In this document: positions 19,460-30,929 of the stretch, one piece after another
How the letters are laid out: each line of letters opens with the position of its first letter
How positions within the stretch are numbered: the stretch's first letter is position 1
NCBI GenBank assembly: GCA_947462335.1
Contig: OX381721.1
Coordinates: 38,838,488 to 38,902,487 of the forward strand
Source: Harmothoe impar
Lineage: Eukaryota; Annelida; Polychaeta; Phyllodocida; Polynoidae
Direction: 5' to 3'
DNA: 64,000 nucleotides
Notes under the pieces: generated by a model
What the model was told of the DNA's origin: nothing
The model's input: the letters and a program-made list of their open reading frames with translations, nothing else
Database searches by the model: none
Program-made: the position numbers and the translations under genes

Positions 19460-21320
19460 AGTATTTGCGGTATCAGGGGGCACTCATTTATAACAATAGG
19501 GACACAGATTGGTGGATATTTATTCTTGTGTTCGAGCCTTATACATTTGAGCGCACCCTTCAGAGGTGTCAACACATTTTTGGCCTGTTCCCCCATCTCT
19601 GTATTGCATTAAGTCCCCTCCTAATCTCCTGTAAAACCACTAACCATTCGCCAATTTGCTGACTAGATCAATTCCCACTCCCCTGCACGTTCCATGCCTC
19701 TATATCTACTGATAAAAAATACCATAAATAACAGTCAACCTTTTCTGTTATACCACACTCCCCCAGGCTAAAAGTTGGTTTCTGGTGACCAGATCAACCG
19801 CAAACAGTGTCCATTTATAGACTATGTTGAGATGTTCTTTAGAGAATATTTCAGTTTTCAACCCGAATTCTGGGAGCTGAAAAAAAGACCAATAGTTTTC
19901 TATGTAAAAAGAAAAGACATCAGTATGTTTCTGGAATCAATCCTTTTTGTATTTGGCTAAATCTGAAGAAACAGGATCTTATGGAGTGGAGGAAGTGGGT
20001 CTCCTTGGCGACATTGCCTTCTGCCAATAGAGCGTTGTGTGGTTAGCCATTATGGACGCCTGTTGGAGATAGGTGCTAAGGTTATGATTGAGCCCAGCCA
20101 CTTGGGGCCTAAAGAAGGAAAATATATTGAAGTGGGGTAACCTTGGTTTATAACAGTGCTCCCATATTTTATACTACACAGAGAAAAGAAGAGTCAAATG
20201 GGAGTCCTGGTGGCCTCCAGAGTGACTCTCTTAGTGCGCCCTGGCTCTTATGTGACTGCTTTAGTTAAGGCAGGGACTTATGTGACTTCCCTAGGTGACT
20301 CCCTTAGACCAACCAGGGAGTTATATGACTCCCTCTAGTCGCCAACCAGGGCTCACCTAGGACAAAATATGCTATATGATGTGGAGAAAAACAACAACAA
20401 CAACAACAACATTTCTTTTACCACAAAATGGTACTTATACATACAAATGTGGACCTCCTCATTTGTATGTGCATGATACACAGTTTGACGAGGAGAAACA
20501 GTTTGGGTCAAATCCGTACCATACAGACCTCTGTATCATGCGGAGAAACAGCACCCTGGTGCGATATATAGTTGAGACGTCTAGGTTCTTATAGGTTTGG
20601 ATTTGCTTCCAATGATGTCCATGGAAAAGCACTGTCAGTCCTTTAGGTATATATACTACAAAACAGATTGACTAGACCTTATCTTGTATGTCTTGCTTCA
20701 TTCAGGTCGTGGGGTACAGGGTGGGGCACCTAAATATTGCTCACACCCAATGCACTATATATTAGGAAATACATTTCTCTCAATTTGAAAAAACCAAGGC
20801 ATACCACTGAGTGATTCAGTGATTCAATAATTATGATGAGCCAGTCGCTTCATGGTTATGAATTTGATATTGAGGAATAGAATATGAAATATAATGGAAT
20901 ATAATAGAAAATAGAAAATACAATTGGGCAATGTTTGCTCAGTACTAATTAATCTGCATGTAAAACATAATACTTCTAATCCGATATCAAATTCTATGAA
21001 GCATCCTACCTGTAGTCTGAATAGTGTGAGTGCAGTTGAATTATCCTTTTCAGGGCCTCCAACCAAGATACTTGTGTTCATTGGTTACCCACCCTTAACC
21101 ACAGCTGAGTTACCCAGTAACACTGTTAGTTAATCCCGTTATCCTGTCCTTATTGCTGGTGTGACACCTCCTGTGATCTACCCAACATGCAGCACTCCTT
21201 TCCCCTACTCTGACGTCAGAACCATCATCATCGCCGGAAGCCTGTTTTTATCTCTGTGCTCATTGGCTGAGGCCATTGAAAGGAAAGTTTCAGGCAGCAG
21301 ATTGGGAAATGTGAGCAAGG
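19460..21320. other. Non-coding; short dyads only
   Basis: No supported gene. A segment at 20190-20350 carries several GTGACT(C/T)CC and ACCAGGG dyads that could fold on themselves. (CAA)n is at 20391-20410. A 10-bp hairpin (CATACAAATG/CATTTGTATG) is near 20440-20470. Small open frames in this stretch lack splice signals or domains. Confidence 0.35.
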
Positions 21321-21425
21321 TACACCCTCAGAAAAGTGAGCGTCACTGTCACCAAAAGCACTGCCTGTCTTTCAGGTGAGAGTGCAAACGGCGATAGTGA
21401 CACCACTCACTTTTCTGAGGGTGTA
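21321..21425. repeat. 105-bp hairpin, TACACCCTCAGAAAAGTGAG termini
   Basis: The first 20 bases at 21321-21340 are perfectly mirrored at 21406-21425. The pairing continues inward (TCACTGTCACC against GGCGATAGTGAC) with small gaps. The size and shape fit a minimal MITE or structured RNA. I prefer MITE, since no conservation data are available. Confidence 0.6.
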
Positions 21426-23576
21426 GATCAGATTTGGTTAAAAACGAACTTTGTCCACATGGGCGACCATTTTTAATGTCAGTCTCAGCGCATTTCCAGG
21501 CAAACTTTGGGTACTTCCCATGAGCCAAACACCCCTTATCAAATAATGACCTCCCTGTTAACTCAGGAGCGTCTGTCAACTCGAAACACCTTTTTCGCCT
21601 TGGCCTGCTGCATGGCGAGTTTGGGCCCGGAGCCCTGTCGGTTTCCATGACTACAGTAGATAATGTGTTAAGTGGTTCTCTCTATGTTTTAGTGTGGGGC
21701 CTGCTGATAGACTACCCATAGTCTCAGAGTGGGACTGTACATAGCCACCATCATGTCGGCCATCAAAATAGATAGGGGAGACCAGGGCACGTTGACCACC
21801 CGGACACGTTGAGCCGCCCACTCTCTTTGCTATTCCTTTGGGAATTTTCTGGCAGTAGGCCTACCACATTACCCCCCTTATATAAACAGTTCAGATCAGC
21901 AACATCATGATAATTTCAGGATGGTGATGAGAAAGTTTGACAACATTAGAGGTTTATGGCCTTGAAAGTAAATATTTGCAATTGTTAAACTTTTGTTCTT
22001 GTTAAAAAACATTTCTGGCCTAAGATGGAGGTCAAAGTATACATATGAACCCTTGAATAGAACCCAACTTTAGTGCTAGGTGTGTTATGTAATTTGAATA
22101 ACATCAATCTTATCTGTGATGACCAGCATGAGGCACATTGAGCCACAAAAACGGGGCACCTTGAGCCATCCCAGTAAACAAAAATTTTACCTAGGCTACT
22201 TCAAATCCCACTATAGCTAATATAGACATAGAATATGCTGTGTATTGAGCTCTACTGCAAGTAGTTAATAGTTTATCTGGGGAAATGTAGAGTTTGAGTT
22301 CACAACAGAAGGGACTTTAATATTAAAATCGTAAGGGATTATATTATATGCAACTACATTCACCAATATATATATGCAGGTGCCAGCATAGCTAAACACT
22401 ATAAATCACAGAGCACAACTGCCTATATTATGGAGCATGTGGGATTTTGGTAATGATTAATCAGTGACACAACCATTGCAATCTAGAAAGAAACCATGAC
22501 ATATTCCGATAAGCAACATTTTCTAGACCTTCTGGGGGAAAATATCTAACTCTTTTGATCCCAATTTCCCAAATCACAAGACAGAGGCAACACTTTCTCA
22601 CCAATTTGGGCATGTTTCAGACAATATAGGACCCAAAATCGGCAATAAGACTAATTCATCACATTTTCTGACCCTCTCTCGCATTGTGGGATTTGACCTT
22701 TAGGGTAATGTGCAGCACCATACTCAAAACACATTTTGGGTCGTACCTTTCATTATCTTTCACAGGTATGAATTTCAACTCTTACCCCCTTCACTTTATG
22801 AATTAAACCCCGGACACCAAGGCAAAATACACCATGGCACAAAGTGAGAATTATGCCATGTTGCGTGATAAAGCTTTATGATGTCCCATGATGTTATTGT
22901 GTCACATATAACCTAACTTATCACAAAGTTCAGCTACATGGAAACATGTGTAAAAGCTATCTTGCGTGAAGACCTCTCTATAAAAAGCGTCATGCACTGC
23001 CAAACGTTATCAATCTAATTTGATGGGCAGTGATGCAGGTTATATTGGCTGATTAGGAATGTCAGACTTCAGAGCACTCTGGTTAATCAGCCCGTTACGA
23101 GTTATGAGGTCCAACATTCAATTCCCGGAGATGATAAAATGACAATTTCTGCCACCATAGCATCATTTAAAAAACCCAACGCGGCTATATTAAAAGGGAT
23201 GGAAAACAAGAGACATAACAAGTTTACAGTCACAACTCATTTGTTTCCTGATTGTGATCGCGCGTAAAATAGCATGATTGTTATGGAAATAGTTATTACT
23301 TTTCAGCTATATAAAACTGACTGTAAGGTCAAACACACGGATGTGCATGAAGAAATTATTGTCAAGGTAACTAAAGCACACATTGTGTGCCTGGTACCCT
23401 GGGTACTACCAGAGCAAACAGAGTAACTCACACTGATAAAAAGGTTCTATGTATACCCACGAAGGGTCCTGATCCCGTTTTGTAGTGTACACTTTAGGAC
23501 AGTGCTGGAGGGGGGAGGATGCATGGATGGGTTGGTGTGTGGGGGTTGGGGAGGAAAAGTGGATATACTCCCATGG
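21426..23576. other. AT-rich intergenic DNA
   Basis: No gene supported. The minus-strand frame 21349-21648 has four Cys and basic residues but overlaps the hairpin and shows no splice sites or start context. GGGCAC(A/G)TTGA motifs repeat at 21785-21815 and 22135-22165. Confidence 0.35.
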
Positions 23577-23883
23577 GAGCGTGGACAAGAAAATCTTTCC
23601 AATCTTAATTTAATAGCCAGTCTTATAATGTTATAATCTTAAATTGAAGATTCCAGGTGGCACCACTGTATTATACCTGGTGCAATTGTCCACAGTTGTG
23701 TTTGATATCAGTTTCGAAAAAGAAAGAAAGAAAGAAAAGGGGTTTTGGGGGCAGAGCCCCCGATATCGTTAATAATATTTTACAATGGACTATATACTAA
23801 AAGTCTTCAGTCTCCTGTAGATAATCTTAAATGATCTTAAAGAAATCTAATTTAAGATTGGAAAGATTTTCTTGTCCACGCTC
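23577..23883. repeat. Inverted repeat enclosing a SINE-like element
   Basis: GAGCGTGGACAAGAAAATCT... at 23577-23610 is repeated in reverse complement at 23849-23883 with one indel. Between them sits a copy of the CCAGGTGGCACCACTGTATT repeat (23653-23765) with an (AAAG)n run and GGGGGCAGAGCCCCCGATAT, as at 3155-3270. Confidence 0.6.
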
Positions 23884-24050
23884 GTGCGAGAGTGTGTCCT
23901 GACGAGCGTTGAGGAGAGGGCTGGGGTTAAGGTGTATATAAAGCTGGAACCTGGAGGACAGGTTCTACTCCTCCTCAGGGTCTGCCTTACGGACGGAGCC
24001 CCTAAAAACTACGTAGACCAGGCCCTGAAGGGTTACCCACTTTATAAAGG
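23872..24050 (+). CDS. Doubtful exon ending at a consensus donor
   Basis: An open frame reads STLVRECVLTSVEERAGV... to ALKGYPLYKG and is cut by a GTAAGT donor at 24051. Codon use and the amphipathic pattern (VKVYIKLEPGGQVLLLLRV) look protein-like, but I recognise no family. The 5' limit is unclear because the first bases fall inside the inverted repeat at 23849-23883, and no acceptor is obvious. It could be an exon of the secreted-protein gene at 26-30 kb, an exon of another gene, or chance. Confidence 0.25.
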
Positions 24051-24059
24051 TAAGTGAGA

Positions 24060-24860
24060 ATGTGTTATTCAATTGGCCGTCATGATGCATACTGTCGATG
24101 GGTTGGCAGAAGGTACTGGTGTATTTTCTACATTATAATGACAAATATTGCCTTAAATATGTCGTCCTTAAAGGATTGATACGTTAAGAGTACCTTAATT
24201 CATTATATCCCTTATCGTTATGATGTAGAAAGGCAGCCTATAGGTGATGGCTACATTCAAGCATCATGCCGATAAATTCATGCATCATCGTGGCAAATGT
24301 CATAGCACAGCATTATGCGATTCTTAAAGGGTTAATGAACAAATACCATAAGCCCTTTAAAAGTATATCCATAAGTGTAAACTGTACAACAACTACTTAA
24401 TCAGTTTTGCTGATGCATTTTGGGACATTTAACTGGATTTATAATAGAGATACAGGCTATCTCAAATCAAGCATTTATCAATATAGATAAGGTCAGATAT
24501 CAAAATAATGTCGCCAATATTTACAGTGTTATAGTAATCTCCCTCTGACCCTTTATCATGGCTTATCGCACGGACAAAGCTCTTAAACGTTAGATATCAA
24601 CAAGATACATACCACATATATACATGACACATTCTCATTCAGTACAAAGAAGGCATGGAGGTAGGACGAGTTATTTACCTTAGCCCTTTAGATAAGGATA
24701 GCATGATGCTTCAATGCTATACATTCATTTGTCATCATGATGCAGCAAAGCAGCTGGTGCAGGGAATAGCTCACCTGCGCTGCGCCGTGGCAGCATGTGG
24801 ACAGGCAGTTTGGGAGTGTATCAATCCCCCACGGCCAGTATGATGCTTGAAGTACATGTA
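24060..24860. repeat. GATGCATG palindromic elements, several copies
   Basis: GTCATGATGCATACTG near 24080, CAAGCATCATGCCGATAAAT near 24258, and CATGATGCTTCAATGCTAT...GTATGATGCTTGAAG between about 24699 and 24852. The last contains a longer insert with CTGGTGCAGG...CTGCGCCG. No coding sequence. Confidence 0.45.
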
Positions 24861-25302
24861 CTCACCTATCCTGTATTATGAATCAAGGCAAAGGAGCATC
24901 AAAACACGATGTTTGACATAAAGGGATAAAACAAACACATCTAATAGAGACAAGCAGAGTCTATAGTGCTATGTTTGCTGTGGCATAGGGGGAGTTGGTA
25001 TGGGGAAGCACAGGTGAGGGGGAGGATTATTTGCAAGCCCAAACCCCCTTTCCCCCTGTTCTGAGGGCCCACACCCATCCAAGGTGGGCGATACCTACCT
25101 GACGACATGGGCTGATATAAAAAGTAATTCAAGAATGAAGTGAGGAAATACCATGCCGGTGATCAACAGGGACCGGATAGCGACTGCAGAATGTCTGAAC
25201 TCTCTATTTGAAGACACACATACCAGAAATGTTTGCTCGTTTGTATTTACTTTATTTATACTGCCTAAACGTATAGTTAGGACAGTCCGTTTCTGATGGA
25301 GT
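24861..25302. other. Intergenic, nothing recognised
   Basis: No gene or bounded repeat supported. Confidence 0.3.
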
Positions 25303-25820
25303 AATGTGGGGCCAAAAAAGGATTTGTTTCAGGTTACATGGTCTGAAAATCTAGGTTAGGGAGTGATCATTTATTATCAACAGGGGGGGGTGGTGGGTTT
25401 GGGGGGGGGGGGGGTGAAATTTGGACCCCTTGACCGGGGGGGTCAAAATAATTTGGACTCCTCTTGGGGGGGGGGCAAAAAAATTTAACCTGTTTTGAGC
25501 CAAAAAGTCCGCGCGTTACTATATATGCTTCAAAGGGCCGGCGCGCGAGCCGATTTTCGACCGTAAGGGGGGGGGGGTAAAAAATTTTGACCCCTTGACC
25601 GCCCCCCCCTGTTGTTAAAAAATGATCACTCCCTTAGGTAGGTCGGATTTTTTTTCAACTTTTGACTTTTTTTTCAACTTGGGGCTGAAAACTGCAGCCT
25701 CAACTCATGAATGATCAAATTGACTCTAGCATAGCCCAAAAATGACCAGAGATAATAACCTTTTTCAACTTGGATAAAAATGTCTAGGGCAGCAACCTGA
25801 AACACACCTTTTTGAATTTG
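25303..25820. mobile_element. TTTGTTTCAGGT-type MITE, copy 2, with nested insert
   Basis: GGCCAAAAAAGGATTTGTTT...CAGGTTAC at about 25311-25337 is mirrored near 25790-25820 (GCAACCTGAAACACACCTTT). These are the same ends as the element at 14321-14576. A different element, 25359-25633, sits inside it. Confidence 0.5.
25359..25633. mobile_element. Harbinger-like MITE, GGGAGTGATCATT termini, TTA target duplication
   Basis: GGGAGTGATCATTTATTATC at 25359 and its inverted partner ending GATCACTCCC at 25633 are flanked on both sides by TTA (25356-25358 and 25634-25636). A three-base TWA duplication is typical of the PIF/Harbinger superfamily. The interior is G/C runs without coding sequence. A related element is at 52984-53275. 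Confidence 0.65.
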
Positions 25821-26053
25821 ACGTGGGGAGGAAAAGTGAAATTAGACATACCTCTAAAGTTGCACAAGTCATTGATTTTTGAGAAAGTATGAACATCCAG
25901 ATTAACGTGGGAATTCCTTTCTCCCCTGTCAGATTTGAGATTAGTGGTACAGGATACACTTTGCCAAAGCTACACTGGAGTTATTAATTTCTGTATAAGA
26001 GAATCGAAATTAATTCTCCCTATGTATACACTGTGTGCTTACAGAGTACCAGG

Positions 26054-29000
26054 ATGGCACTGAAGATGGCGCTGGTCACATGCTGTGTGCTGCTGGTGTG
26101 CATGTCTGCCGCCAGGGGGCAGCAGGAGCGGCAGGACACAGTCCCACGTGAGTAATACTTTACTTTAGATATAATATAGGCATACAGCAAGACATTTTAG
26201 AGGAGGAGTTGTTGAAAACATACTAAGCATTTTTAATTTCAGTTTAATTTGACTGCAAACAAAGTCTTGCTATTTGACATAGCACATCTAAACGTATTAT
26301 AAATGTCATTTGTCAATAATTATTATTCCCAATTGCAAGGGTCGATCATGGATTAGCCGAATTCAAATAATATTTGAATACAATTATGTTAAAAATTGTA
26401 AAGCAGAAAAAAAAAGTGAAATTCAATTACAACATCTTGAATTTATTTCTGTACACGTTTCCTTTATGTTCACAGTGACGTGTACAGAGAAGGTTAAGAA
26501 GGAGATTGAAGAGGACAGTAAGATGCCAATGGTCATGGACAAAGAGTACCCGCAATGTGACGATGGAGGAAACTACAAGGCCAAACAGTGTTACGGCAAG
26601 TGGACCGGCCATGGCCAGTATGTACACACATGTCTTTTGAGTCAGGACAGCACCAGAACTATCAAGAAAACGAACTTTTACAATAATGCACTAAAGAATT
26701 AGAATGATAGTAGCAATGATAATTCACACCATTGTGGACATTCATCAGAGGCTGCAAAATGCAGCCCCCAACTTCAAGATATTTTCCTTTTTTATTTCCC
26801 ATTTCATTTCAATTTTCATCATACACTTTTAGGAATACTCCTGCCCACCCTCCCCCAATATTCACCCGAATCTGCTGCTTCTTTCAATGTGTAATTGTAA
26901 AACGGAAATGAAGGGGTTCTTCATGCTCCTGAGTCTAACAAATTTTAGACATTGGGGTTGAATGATATACATTTCAATAAAACATATAATACACAGGGGC
27001 ATTTCATATATAACGGAGCTGTATTAATTTTCGACCACCCATATATCACCATATATCACTACTCGCACTTCACCACATAGTATAGACTAGAACAGTACTA
27101 GAATCGTGAGTGGGATACGCTTGGTGATTATGCCACTTTAAGTGACGGGTATATTTGAATTTGTGCCGGTCTTGACTAAGCGCCGGGGTACAGGGGTATC
27201 AAAATAGACACTGAAATCTGCATCGTGAACAAGAGGATGTCAGTCACCCTAATCTGACACATCATCATGTTTCAGCTGTAGCTGTGTGGACCCCGTGTCA
27301 GGAGTCAAGTTCACGGATGTGAAGGGCATCTCCTACCGCAGTCTGCAGGGGGCAGCAATGACTTGTCGTAAGTCAGCACTTTTAACTAAATATTTGCGAC
27401 ACTTATATAATGATGTAGGGGGCTATGATAGCAAGACTATTACAAACCATCTAATGACAGCATACAATGCTTTTATGCAGTATGTTCATTTGTTTTCATG
27501 ATGCACAACACTACTCAATTCACGCACATTGACAACAAATGGGCATTAAAATTGAAATATAGCATTCTGTGCTCTTTACAGGGTTAGATCAGCAAAGCTG
27601 CATATATGGGTGCTTGCTTTACCACATCCAATAAAGCAGTAATTGATTCATGTTACAGGCTGTGCTTTGGACTACAGCAACGATGCAACTGCCAGAGCCT
27701 CATTTTGTGACCTGGAGACCGGGGACTATAAATCTGTAGTTTGTATTGACGAACAGTAGGTATTCATTTATTGTATTGAACTGTGTCTCTAATATAAAAG
27801 TGTTCATAAAAGAAGAAAAATCTTCTTCAATGGATATTAGAATTGTTGATAGCCACCTGAAATACATTTCTCATCTTGAGTTGTTACTTCATCATTAATG
27901 ATGGTAATCTCCTAGTCAGACTTGTCTTCTACAAAACGCTGTTAATATTATATTCTTTCTGGTTAGGTGTCGCTGTGTGGAAAGGTGGGGTGCACCAATG
28001 AACGGTTTTTCTGCTTTCAAGAAAGGGGACTCCAACTGTTGTAAGTATCAGCAACAGTATAAATCGTCCAATGCGCTCAGAATACAGTCATAAAATATAG
28101 TGCAACCCACAAGGTCACGATTAAACCAAAGAATACAAAACTCAGTATGCTGAATACAGTGACAGCGAAAATAAGACCGTTCCCTCTGGTGGCTATAATT
28201 ATACATGTGCACACATATTGATACATAATTTGTGCATAATTCGTGAATTTGCACTATAAACAATAAAGGCATTGATCATACCAAGCGGAACCTATAGTAC
28301 TGTAATCTATAGTACTGAAAATAACAATTAATTGTACTGTTTTTGCATACTTATACATAGAGAATTAAATCGATAATAATTGACTCAGGTCTTGTGCGAC
28401 GGGTAGCAGGGGGTCTCTCAGCCTAAAATTTAAAACAGCTGTCATTCCTTCAAAATTGGAGCTTTTTCTCTCAATTTTGTGTCATTAGATGCGGTACAAT
28501 GTTGTCCTTCCTATGTAATCGCGCTTTAATCCATTTTCAAACGCTTCCCCCTGAAAAGCATGATTTTAATTTTGTGTCTAAAATGGTGGTAATTTGCTTC
28601 AGCATAGAGCCCTATGGGAGCCTGTAGATAACCCTTGACATTTAACAGTTACATATTGAACGGGCTCAGTGCTAAGTCAATGGGACAGATCTCGGCAGCC
28701 GACCAAACCGGGGTGAGACACTTTTTTTCAGCAAGCTTTGACTGGATCCAATGGTAATTTAACACAGGGAAGTACTACACTACTTCCCAAAGGAGATGCC
28801 ATCCTATATCATATACTAGGCCCAACATACGCTGCAGTATGTTAGATACCGGTATGGTAATTTAATGGTAATTTAATATATATGTTGCTGTCCAGTGTTG
28901 TTCAATACATGACAAATATTTTGAGAACAAAAACAGACAACCCTGTAGTAGGATATAGCTCAGACCCTACTAAGCACTATTCGCTGTTACTTACAATATG

Positions 29001-30189
29001 GACATGGGAGCTTTTTATTCAGTGTGTGTCTGACATAGACGTGAGAGGACAAAAGACATAGATAGCCAAGATCGGGGAACATGAAAATTTGAATTTGGGC
29101 CTAAGTACCCCCCCCAAAAGAAAGTCAATGTCCACATTTTTTTTGAGTATACCCTTCTTTTGCGCGGCTTGCCTCACTCGGTGTGGCTTTCTTAGGGCAC
29201 CTGCGTCATGCGACCTATAGGTTGTGTGGTGCAGGCCTATAGGTAGTTGTGAGTTCCTGACTTGTGACGCACAATTTGGGTATGCTATCCGAAACAGTCC
29301 AGCCAGGATATAATAGGGGGAGCAATGGATGGATATGGATAGTGGACTAGGGTAAACCAAAGGTGCTGAATTCATTTCTGTTATGTGTAGGATGATATCT
29401 AGGTCGGAAAAAGGTCAAAATCAAGGTCAAAGGTCACATCTTTAAGAATCCCATTAAAACAAGAGTGCACCCTTTCTCTTTCTTACTATGATAAATGATA
29501 CATTTCCCTTCACACCTCTACCTGACCCTGAGTCTAGTTAACGGGGGAAGGGGAAGGGAAAGGGACTCGGGGTTGGGACTCGGGGATGAGACTCGGGGGT
29601 GGGACTCGGGGTTGGGACTCAGGGGTGGAACTCGGGGGTGGGACTAGGGGTTGGGACTCGGGGTTGGGACTCGGGGTTGGGACTCGGGGTTGGGACTCGG
29701 GGTAGGGACTCGGGGGAGGGACTCGGGGTTGGGACTCGGGGTTGGGACTCGGGGGTGAGACTCGGGGGTGGGACTCGGGGGTGAGACTCGGGGGTTGGGA
29801 CATGGGGTTGGGACATTAGCTTGGGATTTGGGGATGAACAATATTATTATATGTATACTCCTATATGATGATACTACATTTCCCCCCGAACCTGAGTCAT
29901 TTGTGATGCAGTCACACGTTCGATTTTTCACATATTACACGTTATTCACATATATAAAGAAGAAAGGCAAATGATATTGGAAATTTAAAACTATTATTTT
30001 CTTCCATCAGTGTGTGCGCGCAGGTTGGCTGATGTCTCAGGTCTAATCGGCACGACATACAACTGTGACACATATGGCCGGTTCAACCCGGTGCAGTGCA
30101 GAGGCTCCCAGTGTTCCTGTGTGGACGATGAGGGCATCCGGGTTGGGCTACCTGTCTTCATCTCCAAGTCTGATACACTTAAATGTTAG
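26054..30189 (+). CDS. Secreted protein with three thyroglobulin type-1 domains (6 exons)
   Basis: Exons: 26054-26147, 26476-26617, 27276-27367, 27659-27755, 27967-28040, 30011-30189. All introns are GT-AG and the joined frame is 225 residues. A signal peptide (1 to about 22, MALVTCCVLLVCMSAARG) sends it to the secretory pathway. Domain 1 is residues 34-109 (QCDDGGNYKAKQC, CSCV at 80-83), domain 2 is 111-166 (CRCV at 143-146), domain 3 is 168-225 (QCRGSQCSCV, last Cys = last residue). Known Tg type-1 domains often bind or inhibit cysteine proteases or act in matrix proteins. Which applies here cannot be told. Domain 2 lacks the central QC motif. The usual Trp of CWCV is Ser or Arg in all three. 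Intron phases alternate 1-2-1-2-1. An acceptor (TTACAG at 26044) shows a 5' UTR exon upstream. AATAAA follows at 30328. Confidence 0.88.
28985..29545. repeat. Dispersed repeat family A, copy 1
   Basis: Matches 50660-51235 over several hundred bases: AGGACAAAAGACATAGATAG, CCAAGATCGGGG, a C-run, GCACCTGCGTCATGCGACC, GGTTGTGTGGTGCAGG and AAGGTCAAAATCAAGGTCAA occur in the same order. It ends in CCTGACCCTGAG, just before the minisatellite. No coding content. Confidence 0.75.
29550..29830. repeat. 13-bp minisatellite GGGACTCGGGGTT
   Basis: About 20 tandem copies with small changes. It gives long open frames in several phases on both strands, rich in Pro-Glu-Ser or Gly-Thr-Arg, which are artefacts. 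Confidence 0.9.
29883..29928. repeat. Shared hairpin tail (CTGAGTCATTTGTGATG type)
   Basis: The CCTGAGTCATTTGTGATGC...AGTCACACGTTCGA pattern recurs near 2808, 3021, 51222 and 62245, each time as a TGTGA-N-TCACA dyad followed by a T-rich run. It probably marks one end of repeat families A and B. Confidence 0.5.
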
Positions 30190-30774
30190 AACTACCAACA
30201 ACCAAGTATACAGAGCTTTGAATTAACATACGTTCAACAGACGTTGATTAGCATTTGGGTTTATTTTGTATCATTGAACAAGAATGTTAACAATGAACAA
30301 ATAACTACTACTGTGAATTTTGGTTGTAATAAACTCATAAAAAAGAAAACATGTTTGGTCAGTCTATGTAATGGTTCTATGAGGTTAATACTGCCTCTCC
30401 AAGGTGTGTTGGCCATGCAACTGTCACTCTGTGTATGGACCACAAAGCAAACAGTAGTGCTATAGTAATCCTATCAAATGTATATGTTATTTAAATGACA
30501 AAATGAATAGATTATACAGAAACTAGCATTGTTGGGCCTCCTCACTGCCTACCTAAATTTGAGTAAATGCCTGTATATAGCACACAGTACGACAGAGCTA
30601 GACACTCATCATCTTTCAATCCTAGATGGCAGTTTGTAGAGTGCAACCTAGATGGGACTACTGTCTATGGCCAAAGCCATACTAATGGATCTTGAAGGAT
30701 TCAATGTTGATTTCAACATTTTACATAGTATATACAGTTGGAGCCGCCAGTTCAGATGGCAGAGAGCGTATTGC
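30190..30774. other. 3' UTR and flank of the thyroglobulin-domain gene
   Basis: AATAAA at 30328-30333 is a likely polyadenylation signal about 140 nt after the stop. Nothing else recognised before the inverted-repeat structure. Confidence 0.4.
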
Positions 30775-30929
30775 CACGACCACAGGCTGTAACTGAGTCC
30801 TGCTGCCATTGTATTGTGTATGTATAGTGTATGTAAAGGTCTGACACTCCTAGTCCCCGGTCATCTATCCACTTGAGGCGCCAGCACTGTACATGGGAGT
30901 GTAGGTAGACTGTGGCACCCCAGGTAGAA

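Larger units (their letters stand above)
28041..30010. other. Last intron of the thyroglobulin-domain gene, repeat-filled
   Basis: This 1.97-kb intron is far longer than the other introns (about 210-660 bp). It holds a copy of dispersed repeat family A (about 28985-29545), a GGGACTCGGGGTT minisatellite and the hairpin tail shared with other repeats, which explains its length. Confidence 0.6.

Noticed and set aside
21349..21648. Minus-strand 99-residue frame with several Cys
   Set aside because: Overlaps a MITE-like hairpin and lacks start context, splice sites and a recognisable domain. The real status cannot be told from sequence.
29534..29931. Pro-Ser-Glu-rich frames on the minus strand and Gly-rich frames on the plus strand
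   Set aside because: All are translations of the GGGACTCGGGGTT minisatellite in different phases.
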